NCBI GenBank assembly: GCA_002422345.1
Contig: DIUL01000142.1
Location: forward strand, 75,296 to 139,295
Source: Acetobacteraceae bacterium UBA6159
Lineage (GTDB): Bacteria; Pseudomonadota; Alphaproteobacteria; Acetobacterales; Acetobacteraceae
Direction of reading: 5' to 3'
DNA length: 64,000 nucleotides
A model generated the notes under the pieces. The model was given only the letters and a program-made list of their open reading frames with translations, searched no databases and was not told the DNA's origin. Position 1 is the first letter of the stretch, and each line of letters begins with the position of its first letter. Below, piece after piece: positions 25,153-33,528 of this stretch. The translations under genes were made by a program, and so were the position numbers.

Positions 25153-26490
25153 CTACCGCCGCAATTCCTCCAACCGCAGGCGCACGCCGCTGCTGGGCGT
25201 CATCATTCCGCCCATGCGTTTCACCGTCATCGTGCCCTCATCCAGCAAGGTATAGCGGGCGCGGGTCAGCAGGGTCGCCAGGGCGATCTTCAACTCGAAG
25301 ACCGACAGATGGGATCCCGGGCACATCCGTTCCCCGCCGCCGAAGGGCAGATACTCGTGCGGGCCGAAGCGGCGATCGAGGAACCGTTCCGGCCGGAACG
25401 CCTCGGCATCGGGATACAGGTCGGGATCGTAGTGCAGGATCGCGGAGGAAGCGGCGATGTTCGTGCCAGCCGGCACCTCATACCGATCCAGTTGCATCGG
25501 CTGGGCGAGCACGCGGTTGATGTCGGTCACCACCGGCCACAGCCGCAACGTCTCCTTCACCACGGCATCCAAATAGGGCAGGCGGGCCCAGGCCATCGGA
25601 TCGGCGTCGGGGCCCAAAGGCGTGAGTTCATCCATCAGCAGGTCGAGGCAACGCTTTTCCCGATGCAGCCAGTAAAGGCCCCAGCACAGGGAGACGACGG
25701 ATGTCTCATGCCCCGCGATCAGCGTGGTGATCATGTTGTCGCGGATGGCCACGTCGCTCATGGGCGTGCCATCGTCATAGCGGGCGGCGACGACGCGGTT
25801 GAGGATGGCGGCTCCGGCCAAGCCTTCTTCCCGCGCGCGTTCGATCGCGTCCTGCAACAAGGCCTCCAACCGCTGGCGGGCAGTGGCGAAGCGGCGATAC
25901 GGCGGCGGCCATTCCTTGTCGAAGCGCAATGCCGTCAGGATCAGGAACGCGGGATTGCCGAAGCCCTTGCTGAACGCGCGGACCGCGACCCGGAACGTCT
26001 CCCGCCGTTCGGCTGTGTCGGCGCCGAACACGGTGCGCAGGATGACGTCCAGCGCGACGTCGATCGCGGGATCGCGCACCACGAAACTGTCACCCGGACG
26101 GAACTTGTCGAAGGCGTCCAGTGTCGCTTCCCGGATCATCCCGCCCAGGGCATTCAGCGTCTCCCCCTGGAAATGCGGCACGATCAGCCGCCGTTCGCGG
26201 CGCAGTGCCCGCCCCGCGAGTCGCGTGGTCCCGTTCGTTCCCAGCACGCGCGCGGGGCCGGGTTCATAGTTGACGCCATACTGGTCGACGGGTGCCGAGA
26301 TGATCTGCCGCACCAGGTCCGGTCGGCCGGTCATCACGCACAGCCTGGCGGTGCGGACGGTGAACAGATTGCCGTAGTGCTGGGCGTAGCCGCGCAGGGT
26401 CGTATAGGGATCGCGCAGATAGCGGAACATCTGCAACAGCCGCAGCGGCGGTCCCGGCGGCAGGCCGGCGATCAGGGCGGTCTCGGTCAT
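25153..26490 (-). CDS. Cytochrome P450
   Basis: A 445-residue soluble P450: heme ligand Cys390 in FGGGERMCPG, I-helix oxygen-activation motif LIAGHETS, ExxR in KETLR, and PERF. The N-terminus PPGPPLRLLQMFRYLRDPY lacks a membrane anchor, as expected for a bacterial enzyme using separate redox partners; no ferredoxin or reductase gene is present in the window. The start is preceded by GGAG. It is divergent from the methyltransferase gene and convergent with ECH2, so it probably hydroxylates or epoxidises the polyketide as a late step. The substrate cannot be read from the sequence. Confidence 0.95.
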   Translation of the reverse strand: MTETALIAGLPPGPPLRLLQMFRYLRDPYTTLRGYAQHYGNLFTVRTARLCVMTGRPDLVRQIISAPVDQYGVNYEPGPARVLGTNGTTRLAGRALRRERRLIVPHFQGETLNALGGMIREATLDAFDKFRPGDSFVVRDPAIDVALDVILRTVFGADTAERRETFRVAVRAFSKGFGNPAFLILTALRFDKEWPPPYRRFATARQRLEALLQDAIERAREEGLAGAAILNRVVAARYDDGTPMSDVAIRDNMITTLIAGHETSVVSLCWGLYWLHREKRCLDLLMDELTPLGPDADPMAWARLPYLDAVVKETLRLWPVVTDINRVLAQPMQLDRYEVPAGTNIAASSAILHYDPDLYPDAEAFRPERFLDRRFGPHEYLPFGGGERMCPGSHLSVFELKIALATLLTRARYTLLDEGTMTVKRMGGMMTPSSGVRLRLEELRR

Positions 26491-26529
26491 CGCACGACAC
26501 TCCGGTCGGTCGCGGTCCAGGCTTCACTT

Positions 26530-26558
26530 TTGCCGACGCGATTCAACGGATAGATTAT
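26530..26558 (+). promoter_or_regulatory. Candidate sigma70-type promoter for the methyltransferase gene
   Basis: In the 97-base divergent gap between the P450 and methyltransferase genes, TTGCCG (26530-26535) and GATTAT (26553-26558) are 17 bases apart, 29 bases before the ATG. The region is locally AT-richer than its surroundings and contains a repeated CTTCAC (26522-26527 and 26561-26566). Match is only moderate. Confidence 0.3.
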
Positions 26559-26587
26559 CACTTCACACCGACGAAGGTGCAGTCACC

Positions 26588-27466
26588 ATGAACCAGACCG
26601 CCAGCACGACGTCCAGTCCCATCAGCGCGTTGGGATTGCTCGCGCGCCTGTTGTTCACGCGGGGCCGCAACCGGGCGGACCTTTGTTACGAGTTCATGGG
26701 CACGCGCAACTGTCCCTCGACGGACTGCACCTACCTGAACCTCGGCTACTGGCGTGGCACGACCGACTACCGCGTGGCGGCCGAGGCGATGGTTGACCTG
26801 ATGGGCACCGCCGCGGGGATCGAGGAAGGCGATGTCGTCATCGATGCTGGCTGCGGGTTCGGCGACCAGGACCTGCGCCTTGCGACGACAAAACACCCCT
26901 CGCGATTGTACGCGATCAACGTCACGGACTCACAACTCGCCCATGCGCGCATCCACAACGCCCATCCCAGCATCGAGTATGTGAACGGATCGGCCACCGA
27001 CCTGCCGTTCGAGGCGGGGAGCGTGGATCGTGTTGTCTCCCTGGAAGCGGCGTTTCATTTCGACACGCGGGAGGATTTCCTGCGCGAATCGTTCCGCGTG
27101 CTGCGGCCGGGTGGGCGGATTTCCATCATCGACCTGGTTCCGCTTGAAAAGAACGGGCGCGTCGTGACCGGCGGCCTGCGCGGCACGCTGGAGCGATGGG
27201 CCTCGCAAATCCCGACCGCCAATGTCTATGGCGTGACCCGCTACAAGGAAATCCTGGGGAACATCGGGTTCGAGGATCGGGACATCCAGTCGATCCTGGA
27301 TGACGTCGTGCCAGGCTACCTCGCCTTCATGCACACGCTTCTGGCCGATCCGGTCCAGGCGGCGCGCCTGCATCCGATGATCCGGCAGGCGATGCGGCAT
27401 TCCGGCAATCCGTTCGCGATGTCGGATTATATTCTGGTGACGGCGCGCAAGCCCGCGTCTGGCTGA
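26588..27466 (+). CDS. SAM-dependent methyltransferase, probable polyketide O-methyltransferase
   Basis: A 292-residue class I methyltransferase. Motif I is VIDAGCGFGDQD, followed by the acidic loop, the motif IV region DRVVSLEAAFHF and the post-motif FRVLRPGGRISIIDL. An N-terminal stretch CTYLNLGYWRGTTDY and the general layout resemble small-molecule O-methyltransferases of polyketide and macrolide clusters. Its 3' end overlaps the 3' end of the opposing PfaD-type gene by 40 bases. Position within the cluster suggests methyl-ether or ester formation on the polyketide; the acceptor is unknown. Confidence 0.9.
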   Translation: MNQTASTTSSPISALGLLARLLFTRGRNRADLCYEFMGTRNCPSTDCTYLNLGYWRGTTDYRVAAEAMVDLMGTAAGIEEGDVVIDAGCGFGDQDLRLATTKHPSRLYAINVTDSQLAHARIHNAHPSIEYVNGSATDLPFEAGSVDRVVSLEAAFHFDTREDFLRESFRVLRPGGRISIIDLVPLEKNGRVVTGGLRGTLERWASQIPTANVYGVTRYKEILGNIGFEDRDIQSILDDVVPGYLAFMHTLLADPVQAARLHPMIRQAMRHSGNPFAMSDYILVTARKPASG

Positions 27467-28815
27467 GCCTTCCGGGCAAAGGCATCAAGCCGGGCTTCGA
27501 ATACGCGCGCGGCCTCGGTCATCAGCCGTTCGGCCAGGATATCGGCATGGCGGGCGCGCCAATCTTCCACATCGGTGCCCTTCAGCCAGCGATTGGCCGC
27601 ACCCATCGCCGGGCCGCTGTGGATCTGGAAATTGGCCCGCTGGTCGGGCCGTCCCTCGATCGCGAGGCGGCTGGAGTGGATGAAGTACCAGCGGAACACC
27701 ATCGCCATCTTCTTGCGGGGATTGGCCTCGGCTTCCGTCAGTTGTTCCGGGGCGCTGCGGGCATAGTAATGGGCGGTTTCTTCCCATACCGCGGCGATGC
27801 TGCGGCCGAGATACCGTTCTTCGATTTCCTTCAGGACAGGAGCCGGGATTTCGTGCAGCCCAGCATGGGTGCGATATAGTTCGTAAAGACGGTTGCCGCG
27901 CCCGGGAAACAGCGTGCCGCGCTTCAGGACCTGAACCCTGGCCCCGATCTCGAACATATCGCCCGCGGGGGCGATGTCGAAGTCGGGCAGATCCGCCTGG
28001 GCGAGCATGTCCTTCGCGGTATCCGAAATCCCGGCTTCCGGCGTGCATTGATTGATGGACCCCGTCAGTACGAAGTCGGCGCCGAGCATGAAGGCGGCGG
28101 CGATGGCTTCGGGGGTGCCTAGGCCGCCGGCGGCGCCGATCCTGACTCTCTGGCGCAATCCAGTTTCAATCGCAATCGTATCGCGCAGCCGCACGAAGTG
28201 GGGCACGAGGGTGAAGGCGACGCGGCGATCGGTATGGCCGCCTGAATCCGCCTCGGCGCAGATGTCGTCCGCCAAGGGGATGGACTGCGCCAGTTCGGCC
28301 TCCCGCGCCGTGATCCGTCCACTGCCGCGGAGGGCGGCAACAATCGCGGGATCGGGCGGGGCGAGGAACTGGCGCGCGACCTCGGGGCGGGAGACCTTGG
28401 CCATCACCCGGTTCAGCGGTCGGGGGGTTCCGTCCGGCCCGTCCTGCAAGCCTGTCAGACGGTACCGCACCAGGGCTGGGGTGACGCGGATGAAGGCTGA
28501 AGCCTCGATCGTGCGGACGTTGCGGGACAGCAGAAGGTCCGTCAGCACATCTTCCTGTGCTGGCACCAACTGGTTGTGCAGGAAGTTGATGCCGAACGGA
28601 TCGGCAGGTCCGATGGATGCCTGGATCTGGTCGATGGCCGAGGCGATGCGGGACGGTTGCAGCCCGCCGGCGCCGAAGAAGCTCAGGATTCCGGCGCGGG
28701 CGAGGCGGATGACCCAGGCCTCGGAGGCGATCCCCTTTCCCATCGCGCCGGCGACATAGGCGAAGCGAACGCCATGGTCGGACACGAAGCTGGGGTCACC
28801 AAGAGCAAATGCCAC
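27427..28815 (-). CDS. PfaD/PksE-type FMN-dependent trans-acting enoylreductase
   Basis: A 462-residue TIM-barrel flavoprotein of the nitronate-monooxygenase superfamily. The N-terminal GAMGKGIASEAWVIRLARAG and the FMN-phosphate region RIGAAGGLGTPEAIAAAF...GADFVLTGSINQCTPEAG are typical of PfaD and the ER half of PksE. No module in the window carries an integrated ER, so this protein is the likely source of any saturated bond. The start is a GTG at 28815: a TAG lies three codons upstream in frame and no ATG fits. It is transcribed away from the malonyltransferase genes, behind a terminator that separates it from the UbiB operon. Confidence 0.93.
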   Translation of the reverse strand: MAFALGDPSFVSDHGVRFAYVAGAMGKGIASEAWVIRLARAGILSFFGAGGLQPSRIASAIDQIQASIGPADPFGINFLHNQLVPAQEDVLTDLLLSRNVRTIEASAFIRVTPALVRYRLTGLQDGPDGTPRPLNRVMAKVSRPEVARQFLAPPDPAIVAALRGSGRITAREAELAQSIPLADDICAEADSGGHTDRRVAFTLVPHFVRLRDTIAIETGLRQRVRIGAAGGLGTPEAIAAAFMLGADFVLTGSINQCTPEAGISDTAKDMLAQADLPDFDIAPAGDMFEIGARVQVLKRGTLFPGRGNRLYELYRTHAGLHEIPAPVLKEIEERYLGRSIAAVWEETAHYYARSAPEQLTEAEANPRKKMAMVFRWYFIHSSRLAIEGRPDQRANFQIHSGPAMGAANRWLKGTDVEDWRARHADILAERLMTEAARVFEARLDAFARKAQPDAGLRAVTRI

Positions 28816-28856
28816 GGGCGCCTATCGGATGGTGGTTCTGCCGCGTTGGGCCGGCC

Positions 28857-28888
28857 AAACAAGAAGACGACGCCTTTGGGGCGTCGTC
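28857..28888 (-). terminator. Rho-independent terminator downstream of the DUF6200-like gene
   Basis: Read on the minus strand, a perfect nine-base stem (GACGACGCC/GGCGTCGTC, arms 28888-28880 and 28874-28866) with a short loop is followed by a T-rich run TTCTTGTTT. It begins about 40 bases after the stop of the DUF6200-like gene and lies before the start of the PfaD-type gene. Confidence 0.75.
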
Positions 28889-28927
28889 GACCGTGTCATG
28901 AGGCTGCGTGTGGGCGGTACGCTGCCC

Positions 28928-29248
28928 TCAATCGTCATCATCATCGTCGTCGTCATCATCGTCATCGTCGTCATCATCACTGAAGACGCTGCCGAAATCG
29001 GTTTCCTCGCGGACGACCACGACGACGGTCTGGGCGCTGGCGCCAAGGATGCCTTCTTCCTTGAGGCTGACGATCGCGTCTTCGACCTTATCCATCAGGC
29101 GGCCTTCGCCACGTCGCAGACGACGGACGGACCGTCGGCTGTGTTCGCCAAGGTCGACGACGCAAAGCTCTGAGATCGGGTTTGTGTCCGCGGGGGCGGA
29201 CTCTTTCGCACTGGACGCGGACCGTTCCGCGGTGTCACCGGCAGCCAT
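28928..29248 (-). CDS. Small DUF6200-like protein with a poly-aspartate tail
   Basis: 106 residues. The central part SELCVVDLGEHSRRSVRRL followed by RRGEGRLMDKVEDAI and then QTVVVVVREE matches my memory of the DUF6200 pattern (VVDLGKKxRKxIKxLRxGEGKLMDEV...VVVVRE); function unknown. The protein ends in 16 consecutive Asp residues. The start is preceded by GGAGAG. It lies 43 bases after the DUF6312-like gene and is probably co-transcribed with it and with the UbiB-like gene upstream. No signal peptide or membrane segment is visible. Confidence 0.75.
   Translation of the reverse strand: MAAGDTAERSASSAKESAPADTNPISELCVVDLGEHSRRSVRRLRRGEGRLMDKVEDAIVSLKEEGILGASAQTVVVVVREETDFGSVFSDDDDDDDDDDDDDDDD
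28931..28978 (-). repeat. GAY trinucleotide run encoding 16 aspartates
   Basis: Forty-eight bases of alternating GAT and GAC codons at the very end of the DUF6200-like gene, directly before its TGA. Mixed codon use argues that the acidic tail is kept at the protein level, although slippage-driven growth is possible. Confidence 0.85.
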
Positions 29249-29291
29249 GTCTCGCTCTCCTGGTATGAGGGTGGATGAGGGGCGGTGCGTG

Positions 29292-29711
29292 TCAGTCGCG
29301 ATCGCGATTTGACCGGACCAGCCGCAGCAGCTTCCGCGGCTTGGCCTTCTTCACCGAGCGGCTGACGTTGGTGACCATGTCGCCGAGCCAGCCGTCGCGC
29401 TTCTTTTCGTTGGAGCGGTTGTGGCGGCCGAGATAGCCGTCGAGTACGCGGATCTGGAATTCGACCAGTTCGCGCACGCCGCGTTCGAACGGGCGCATGC
29501 GACGTGTGCCGCGCTTGCGGGACCGCTCACCCTCATACGAGTCACGGGCGACGATGCGGCCGTGGTCATCACGGCGCAGAACCGTCACGCGCTTGATCGG
29601 ATGACGTTCATGGTCGTCGTCGTGCTGGCGATAGACCTCCCGCGTGGGGCCTGCCTCCCCTTGTTTCAGAACTGTTACGCGCTTGACGCCGCGATCCAAT
29701 TTCAGTGCCAT
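29292..29711 (-). CDS. Small basic DUF6312-like protein
   Basis: 139 residues, rich in Arg and Lys. It begins with two copies of a KRVTVL motif (VKRVTVLKQGE and IKRVTVLRRDD) and ends with RRMRPFERGVRELVEFQIRV then LGRHNRSNEKKRDGWLGDM. The RHxxSNxKKRDGW segment matches my memory of DUF6312, a family of unknown function. The start is preceded by GGAAGG. It lies 67 bases downstream of the UbiB-like gene and 43 bases upstream of the DUF6200-like gene. Its strong positive charge contrasts with the acidic tail of the next protein, which may hint at a physical partnership. Confidence 0.75.
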   Translation of the reverse strand: MALKLDRGVKRVTVLKQGEAGPTREVYRQHDDDHERHPIKRVTVLRRDDHGRIVARDSYEGERSRKRGTRRMRPFERGVRELVEFQIRVLDGYLGRHNRSNEKKRDGWLGDMVTNVSRSVKKAKPRKLLRLVRSNRDRD

Positions 29712-29778
29712 GAGCCCTTCCTTCCGGCTTCCCGCTTGGGAACAGTGTAAATCATCCAGTTCAGACGGGCAATCGGAG

Positions 29779-31701
29779 TCATGACCTGCGCCCGTTTCGT
29801 CCCTCGGTCCGCGTCAGTTCCCGAAGGATACGGCGCAACACCAGAAGCGTCAGGATCGAGGCGACGATGCCGAACGCCCATAGCTCCTCCTCCATGGAAT
29901 CAGGTGATCCCAGGAGATTCGGTGACGCCGTCACAAGCTTGTCGAGGAAGGAAACCTGCATCTCCGCATGAACGGCCGGATGGTTCTCCATCACGTAGCG
30001 GTAGCCGAGACCGGCCATCACGACGGCCATACCGAGCAGGCCCATCCGCACCACCAGCGCGAACACGCGGGAGGCTTTGGAAATCGTGGCCTCGAAGCTG
30101 AAGGCGGATGCGCGCAGAACCGGCCCCATCATCAGGTGGTATTCTTCCAGCGTCGCGCCGACGTAGCTGATGCCTTGCGCGAGCTTGGACAGGCTCATGG
30201 CCTTCTTCATTCCGCGGGCGGCGGCCGTGCGGAAATAATTTTGCAGTATTTTGATATAATCCAGATCCTCGTGCAGATGCTGCAGGGACGCGTCCAGCGT
30301 CGACAGGGTCCGCGCGATCTTCAGGAACTCCCAGGTCTGCTGGGCGCCGAAGCGATACAGGATGCGGCTGACCTCGGCCGCGCCGGTGTTCACGCTGCGG
30401 TCGTGGAAGGGCAGGTGCTTGACGCGCGTCCGGTCGCTCCAGATCCGCAGCGTGCGGGCAAGTTCCATCCGCAGCTCCTGAAGATTCCGCGAAGGCAGTT
30501 GCGCGCAAAGCCGCAATTGCAGATCCGCCGCCCGTCCGTAGTCGCGTTCAGCCAAGGCGCGCTGCACACCGCGATACAGCGTCAGGAATTCCCGGTCGAG
30601 CGAGCCCACGCTGCCCATGTCGATCAACGCGATCCGGCTGTCACGCAGCAGGATGATGTTGCCCGGGTGCAGGTCGGCGTGAAACAGGTTGTTCTCGAAC
30701 AACTGCCGCATGAATGAAATCAGCAGGCGCTGGCCGACGCGGCGCGAACTGATGTTGTTCGCCTTCAACCACGCCCGAACCCGCTCGGGCTCCTCCCGCC
30801 GGATGCGGATGTAATCGCTCATGAGCACGCCCGACACGCGCTCCATGATGACCATGTCCTGGGTCGAGAGGTCCTGGAAAACCTTGGGAATATAAAGCTT
30901 ATGCCCCCGCGTGCTTTTCCGCATCGCGAGCATGTTGCTGATCTCGTAGCGGTAGTCGGTCTCCTCCCGGAATATCTGCTCGAACTCTCCCAGCGCGTCG
31001 CGCAGGCGGAACTGGCGCAGGCTGGGGATACGGTTCAGCCGCAGCGCGATGAAGCGCAGGATGCGAAGGTCCCGCTCGAACTTCTCCCGAACGCCGGGCC
31101 GCAGAACCTTCACCACGACATCGATGCGGGACTTCCGAAGCCTGGCGGTATGGACCTGGGACAGGGACGCGGCGGCGAAGGGGTGCGGATCGAAGGCCGA
31201 GAAGACGTGCTCGATCGTCGTGCCAAGCTCCCGCTCGATCACCGCCATGGCGATTTCGGGCGAAAACCCATGCGCCCGGTGCTGCAGGTTCGAGAGTTCG
31301 TCGCACATCGCCTCGGGCAGCACATCGCGGCGCAGCGACATGAGCTGGCCGACCTTCATCCACATCCCGCCCAGACGTTCAAACACCGCGCGCAGGTCGC
31401 GGCCCGTCGTCACCGGGTCGGCCCGCCTGGTCACCTTGCGCCAGGCCGTGCGGAAGAAGAAGCCGATGAACGCGAACAGGACGTGGAACGCATCCCAGCG
31501 AGAGCCCAGCGGCACGTCGACGATCTCGATGGGCTGGTGCGGTTTGCCGGAAATCAGGCGGGTCGGTTCCAGTTCCGGCTTGCGCATGCGCGCCGTGCCG
31601 GGCAGCGTGATCAGCCGGCGCAGCACCGGCGGGCGCGGGGACGATGGCGCCCGCGCGATCAGCCGGCCCACGGTTCGACGGTCGAGAGCAACCACGTTCA
31701 C
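29779..31701 (-). CDS. UbiB/ABC1 (AarF) family atypical kinase
   Basis: 640 residues. Family hallmarks are visible: KxGQ motif in MKVGQLMSLRRDVLP, the Ala-rich loop AAASLSQVHTA replacing a Gly-rich loop, the Lys of VVVKVLRPG, the ExD motif in REETDYRYE, the catalytic HADLHPGN and the metal-binding DMG. Two hydrophobic segments near the C-terminus (VVRMGLLGMAVVMAGLG and FGIVASILTLLVLRRIL) should anchor it in the inner membrane. UbiB proteins are ATPases/kinases tied to ubiquinone biosynthesis or lipid handling. GTG start at 31701 overlaps the phosphopantetheinyl transferase stop, so the two are coupled. No ubiquinone genes are nearby, so a role in this cluster is possible but unproven. Confidence 0.9.
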   Translation of the reverse strand: MNVVALDRRTVGRLIARAPSSPRPPVLRRLITLPGTARMRKPELEPTRLISGKPHQPIEIVDVPLGSRWDAFHVLFAFIGFFFRTAWRKVTRRADPVTTGRDLRAVFERLGGMWMKVGQLMSLRRDVLPEAMCDELSNLQHRAHGFSPEIAMAVIERELGTTIEHVFSAFDPHPFAAASLSQVHTARLRKSRIDVVVKVLRPGVREKFERDLRILRFIALRLNRIPSLRQFRLRDALGEFEQIFREETDYRYEISNMLAMRKSTRGHKLYIPKVFQDLSTQDMVIMERVSGVLMSDYIRIRREEPERVRAWLKANNISSRRVGQRLLISFMRQLFENNLFHADLHPGNIILLRDSRIALIDMGSVGSLDREFLTLYRGVQRALAERDYGRAADLQLRLCAQLPSRNLQELRMELARTLRIWSDRTRVKHLPFHDRSVNTGAAEVSRILYRFGAQQTWEFLKIARTLSTLDASLQHLHEDLDYIKILQNYFRTAAARGMKKAMSLSKLAQGISYVGATLEEYHLMMGPVLRASAFSFEATISKASRVFALVVRMGLLGMAVVMAGLGYRYVMENHPAVHAEMQVSFLDKLVTASPNLLGSPDSMEEELWAFGIVASILTLLVLRRILRELTRTEGRNGRRS

Positions 31702-32528
31702 GCACCCGTCTCCCCAGATTGCAGCCGGCTTTTGAGGTTTACATCATAGTCGCCCGTGTTCGTCAGCCGGTCGACTTCCTGGTGGTTGGCCGCGCGGGGC
31801 AGGATCGTCAGCGGGCCCGTCCCGCCATGGCGAATGGCAATCGACAGCGTGTGGCGCGTGGTGGGCATCAGGGTATGGAATTGCCAGGCCGCGTCATGGT
31901 CGGCCAATGATGGCTCAAAATGGATCCTGACCGTCGGGGCATGGAAGGCGAATTGATCGAGCGGCGTCGACAGCCCGGCCCCGGTTGCCTTGATGTAGGC
32001 TTCCTTCAGCGTCCAGAACAGGAAAAACATGGTGTTCTTCCCAGCGTCCGGCGCCGCGTGAAGCTGCGCCACCTCGGCGGGGGCGAAATAGGCGTCGGCG
32101 AGTTGCAGGTGCCCGCCTGGTCGCTCCCGGTCCTCGATATCGACGCCGATCGGATGGTCCAGCACCAGGCCGCAGGCCACCGCGTTCGGCGCGTGGGAGA
32201 TGTTGAAGCGCAGCCGATCCAGCCGGTGGTCGGGGTGCAGCGACGGTTTCCCGTGGTCGCCGGTGATGAACCGCCAGGACCGCGCATCCAGGCCGCCATG
32301 CCGATGCAGCATGCCCCGCAGCAACGCGTGCGCGGCGATATACTGCTGGCGGTCGGAGTCCCGCACGAAGCGAGCCGCGCGGGCCTGTTCCTCGGCATCG
32401 AGGACCGTATTCCAGGCGGCCCACCGGTGTGCCGGCACGGTCGCCAGATCCAGCCACCAGACGGCCGCGATCCCCGGCGGCAGCGTCAGGCGCGCCGTTG
32501 ATTGCGGTTGCCAATCCCCAGACCCCAT
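31698..32528 (-). CDS. Sfp-type 4'-phosphopantetheinyl transferase
   Basis: 276 residues with the two signature motifs of the Sfp/AcpT superfamily: GVDIED (Mg binding) and FWTLKEAYIKATGAGL. RFNISHAPN precedes them as expected. It converts apo-ACP domains to the holo form with coenzyme A and would serve the many ACPs of the neighbouring synthases. The C-terminal 40 residues beyond the catalytic fold are unremarkable. It is divergent from the acyl hydrolase gene across a 58-base gap and overlaps the UbiB-like gene by four bases. Confidence 0.93.
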   Translation of the reverse strand: MGSGDWQPQSTARLTLPPGIAAVWWLDLATVPAHRWAAWNTVLDAEEQARAARFVRDSDRQQYIAAHALLRGMLHRHGGLDARSWRFITGDHGKPSLHPDHRLDRLRFNISHAPNAVACGLVLDHPIGVDIEDRERPGGHLQLADAYFAPAEVAQLHAAPDAGKNTMFFLFWTLKEAYIKATGAGLSTPLDQFAFHAPTVRIHFEPSLADHDAAWQFHTLMPTTRHTLSIAIRHGGTGPLTILPRAANHQEVDRLTNTGDYDVNLKSRLQSGETGA

Positions 32529-32586
32529 CGGTATCCTGTCCGCCCCCGCCGCCCGTGGTCACGGCCGCTTATCGCACGGAAGATGC

Positions 32587-33528
32587 ATGCCGCGCACGAT
32601 CATGATGTTCTGCGGCCAGGGCGCCCAGTATTACCAGATGGGCCGGGAACTGCATCAGCAGGACAGGGTGTTCCGCCAGGCGCTCGACCGCTGCGACGAA
32701 ATCGCCGGGGACGTCGTGGGGCGGACGATCAGCGACATCGTCTACTCACGCCCCTTGCAGGACAGCGAACATTTCGACCGCCTGACCGAGAGCAACGCGG
32801 CCCTTCTCGGCATCAGCTATGCGATCGCGATGTCCCTGTTCGAACGCGGGCTGATGCCGCATCGCCTGCTGGGTTACAGCCTGGGTGAAACGATCGCCGC
32901 CGTCGTGGCCGGGGTCCTCTCCCTCGAGGACGGTTTCCGCCTTCTGCACGCCCAGGCTCGCCTGTTCGAAACCATGTCGCCCGCCGGTACGATGATCGCC
33001 GTCCTGGCTGAACCCGAGCGGGTGCGCGACTGCCCCGAGGTCGCGATGCTGACTGAGGTCGCCGCGATCAACGCGCCCCGCCATTTCGTGCTGTCGCTGC
33101 TGGCCGGCGACATTCCCGCGGTGATCGGGGCACTTCACCGCCTGGGGGTCACCTGGGCCCGCTTGCCGGTCCGCTATCCGTTCCATGCCGCCGCGATCGA
33201 TCCCCTGGCCGATCCGATGCGCCGCCTGACCGGAACATTTCAGTTTGGCCCGCCGCGCTGGCCGCTGATCTCGGTGGCGACGGGCGGGCGGGTCGACCGA
33301 TTCGACGGCAGCCATATCTGGCGTGTGATGCGCGGGCGGCTGCTGTATCGTGAAACGATCGAGGCCCTGGCGCGGGAAGGTGAGTGGACCTTGGTGGAAG
33401 CCGGTCCCTCTGGCACCCTGGCTTCGTTTGCCCGGCAGATCAGGGCGCCGGGGATCACCGGCTGGCCATCGATCGACCAATTCGGGCAGAATGACAGAAC
33501 AATGCGACAACTGATGGCGGCAATATGA
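32587..33528 (+). CDS. Acyltransferase-fold protein, probable trans-acting acyl hydrolase (proofreading)
   Basis: 313 residues, FabD/AT fold. GQGAQYYQMG at the N-terminus, nucleophile Ser98 in GYSLGE, and a His-containing RYPFHAAA. In true malonyltransferases an Arg after the nucleophile (VQKRG in the neighbouring protein) holds the malonyl carboxylate; here the aligned segment is HAQARLF, with Gln in that position. The Arg-to-Gln change and GYSLG in place of GHSLG match the PedC-type acyl hydrolases that clear stalled acyl groups from trans-AT synthases. ATG at 32587 is chosen over the much longer upstream open frame because GGAAG lies eight bases before it and homology begins there. It overlaps the next gene by four bases. 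Confidence 0.88.
   Translation: MPRTIMMFCGQGAQYYQMGRELHQQDRVFRQALDRCDEIAGDVVGRTISDIVYSRPLQDSEHFDRLTESNAALLGISYAIAMSLFERGLMPHRLLGYSLGETIAAVVAGVLSLEDGFRLLHAQARLFETMSPAGTMIAVLAEPERVRDCPEVAMLTEVAAINAPRHFVLSLLAGDIPAVIGALHRLGVTWARLPVRYPFHAAAIDPLADPMRRLTGTFQFGPPRWPLISVATGGRVDRFDGSHIWRVMRGRLLYRETIEALAREGEWTLVEAGPSGTLASFARQIRAPGITGWPSIDQFGQNDRTMRQLMAAI

Noticed and set aside
28928..28981. Trinucleotide run taken as a CRISPR or satellite array
   Set aside because: It is a simple in-frame GAY codon run within a small gene, with no spacers.
32200..32586. N-terminal extension of the acyl hydrolase reading frame
   Set aside because: It runs antisense through the phosphopantetheinyl transferase gene, and homology plus a ribosome-binding site mark the start at 32587.
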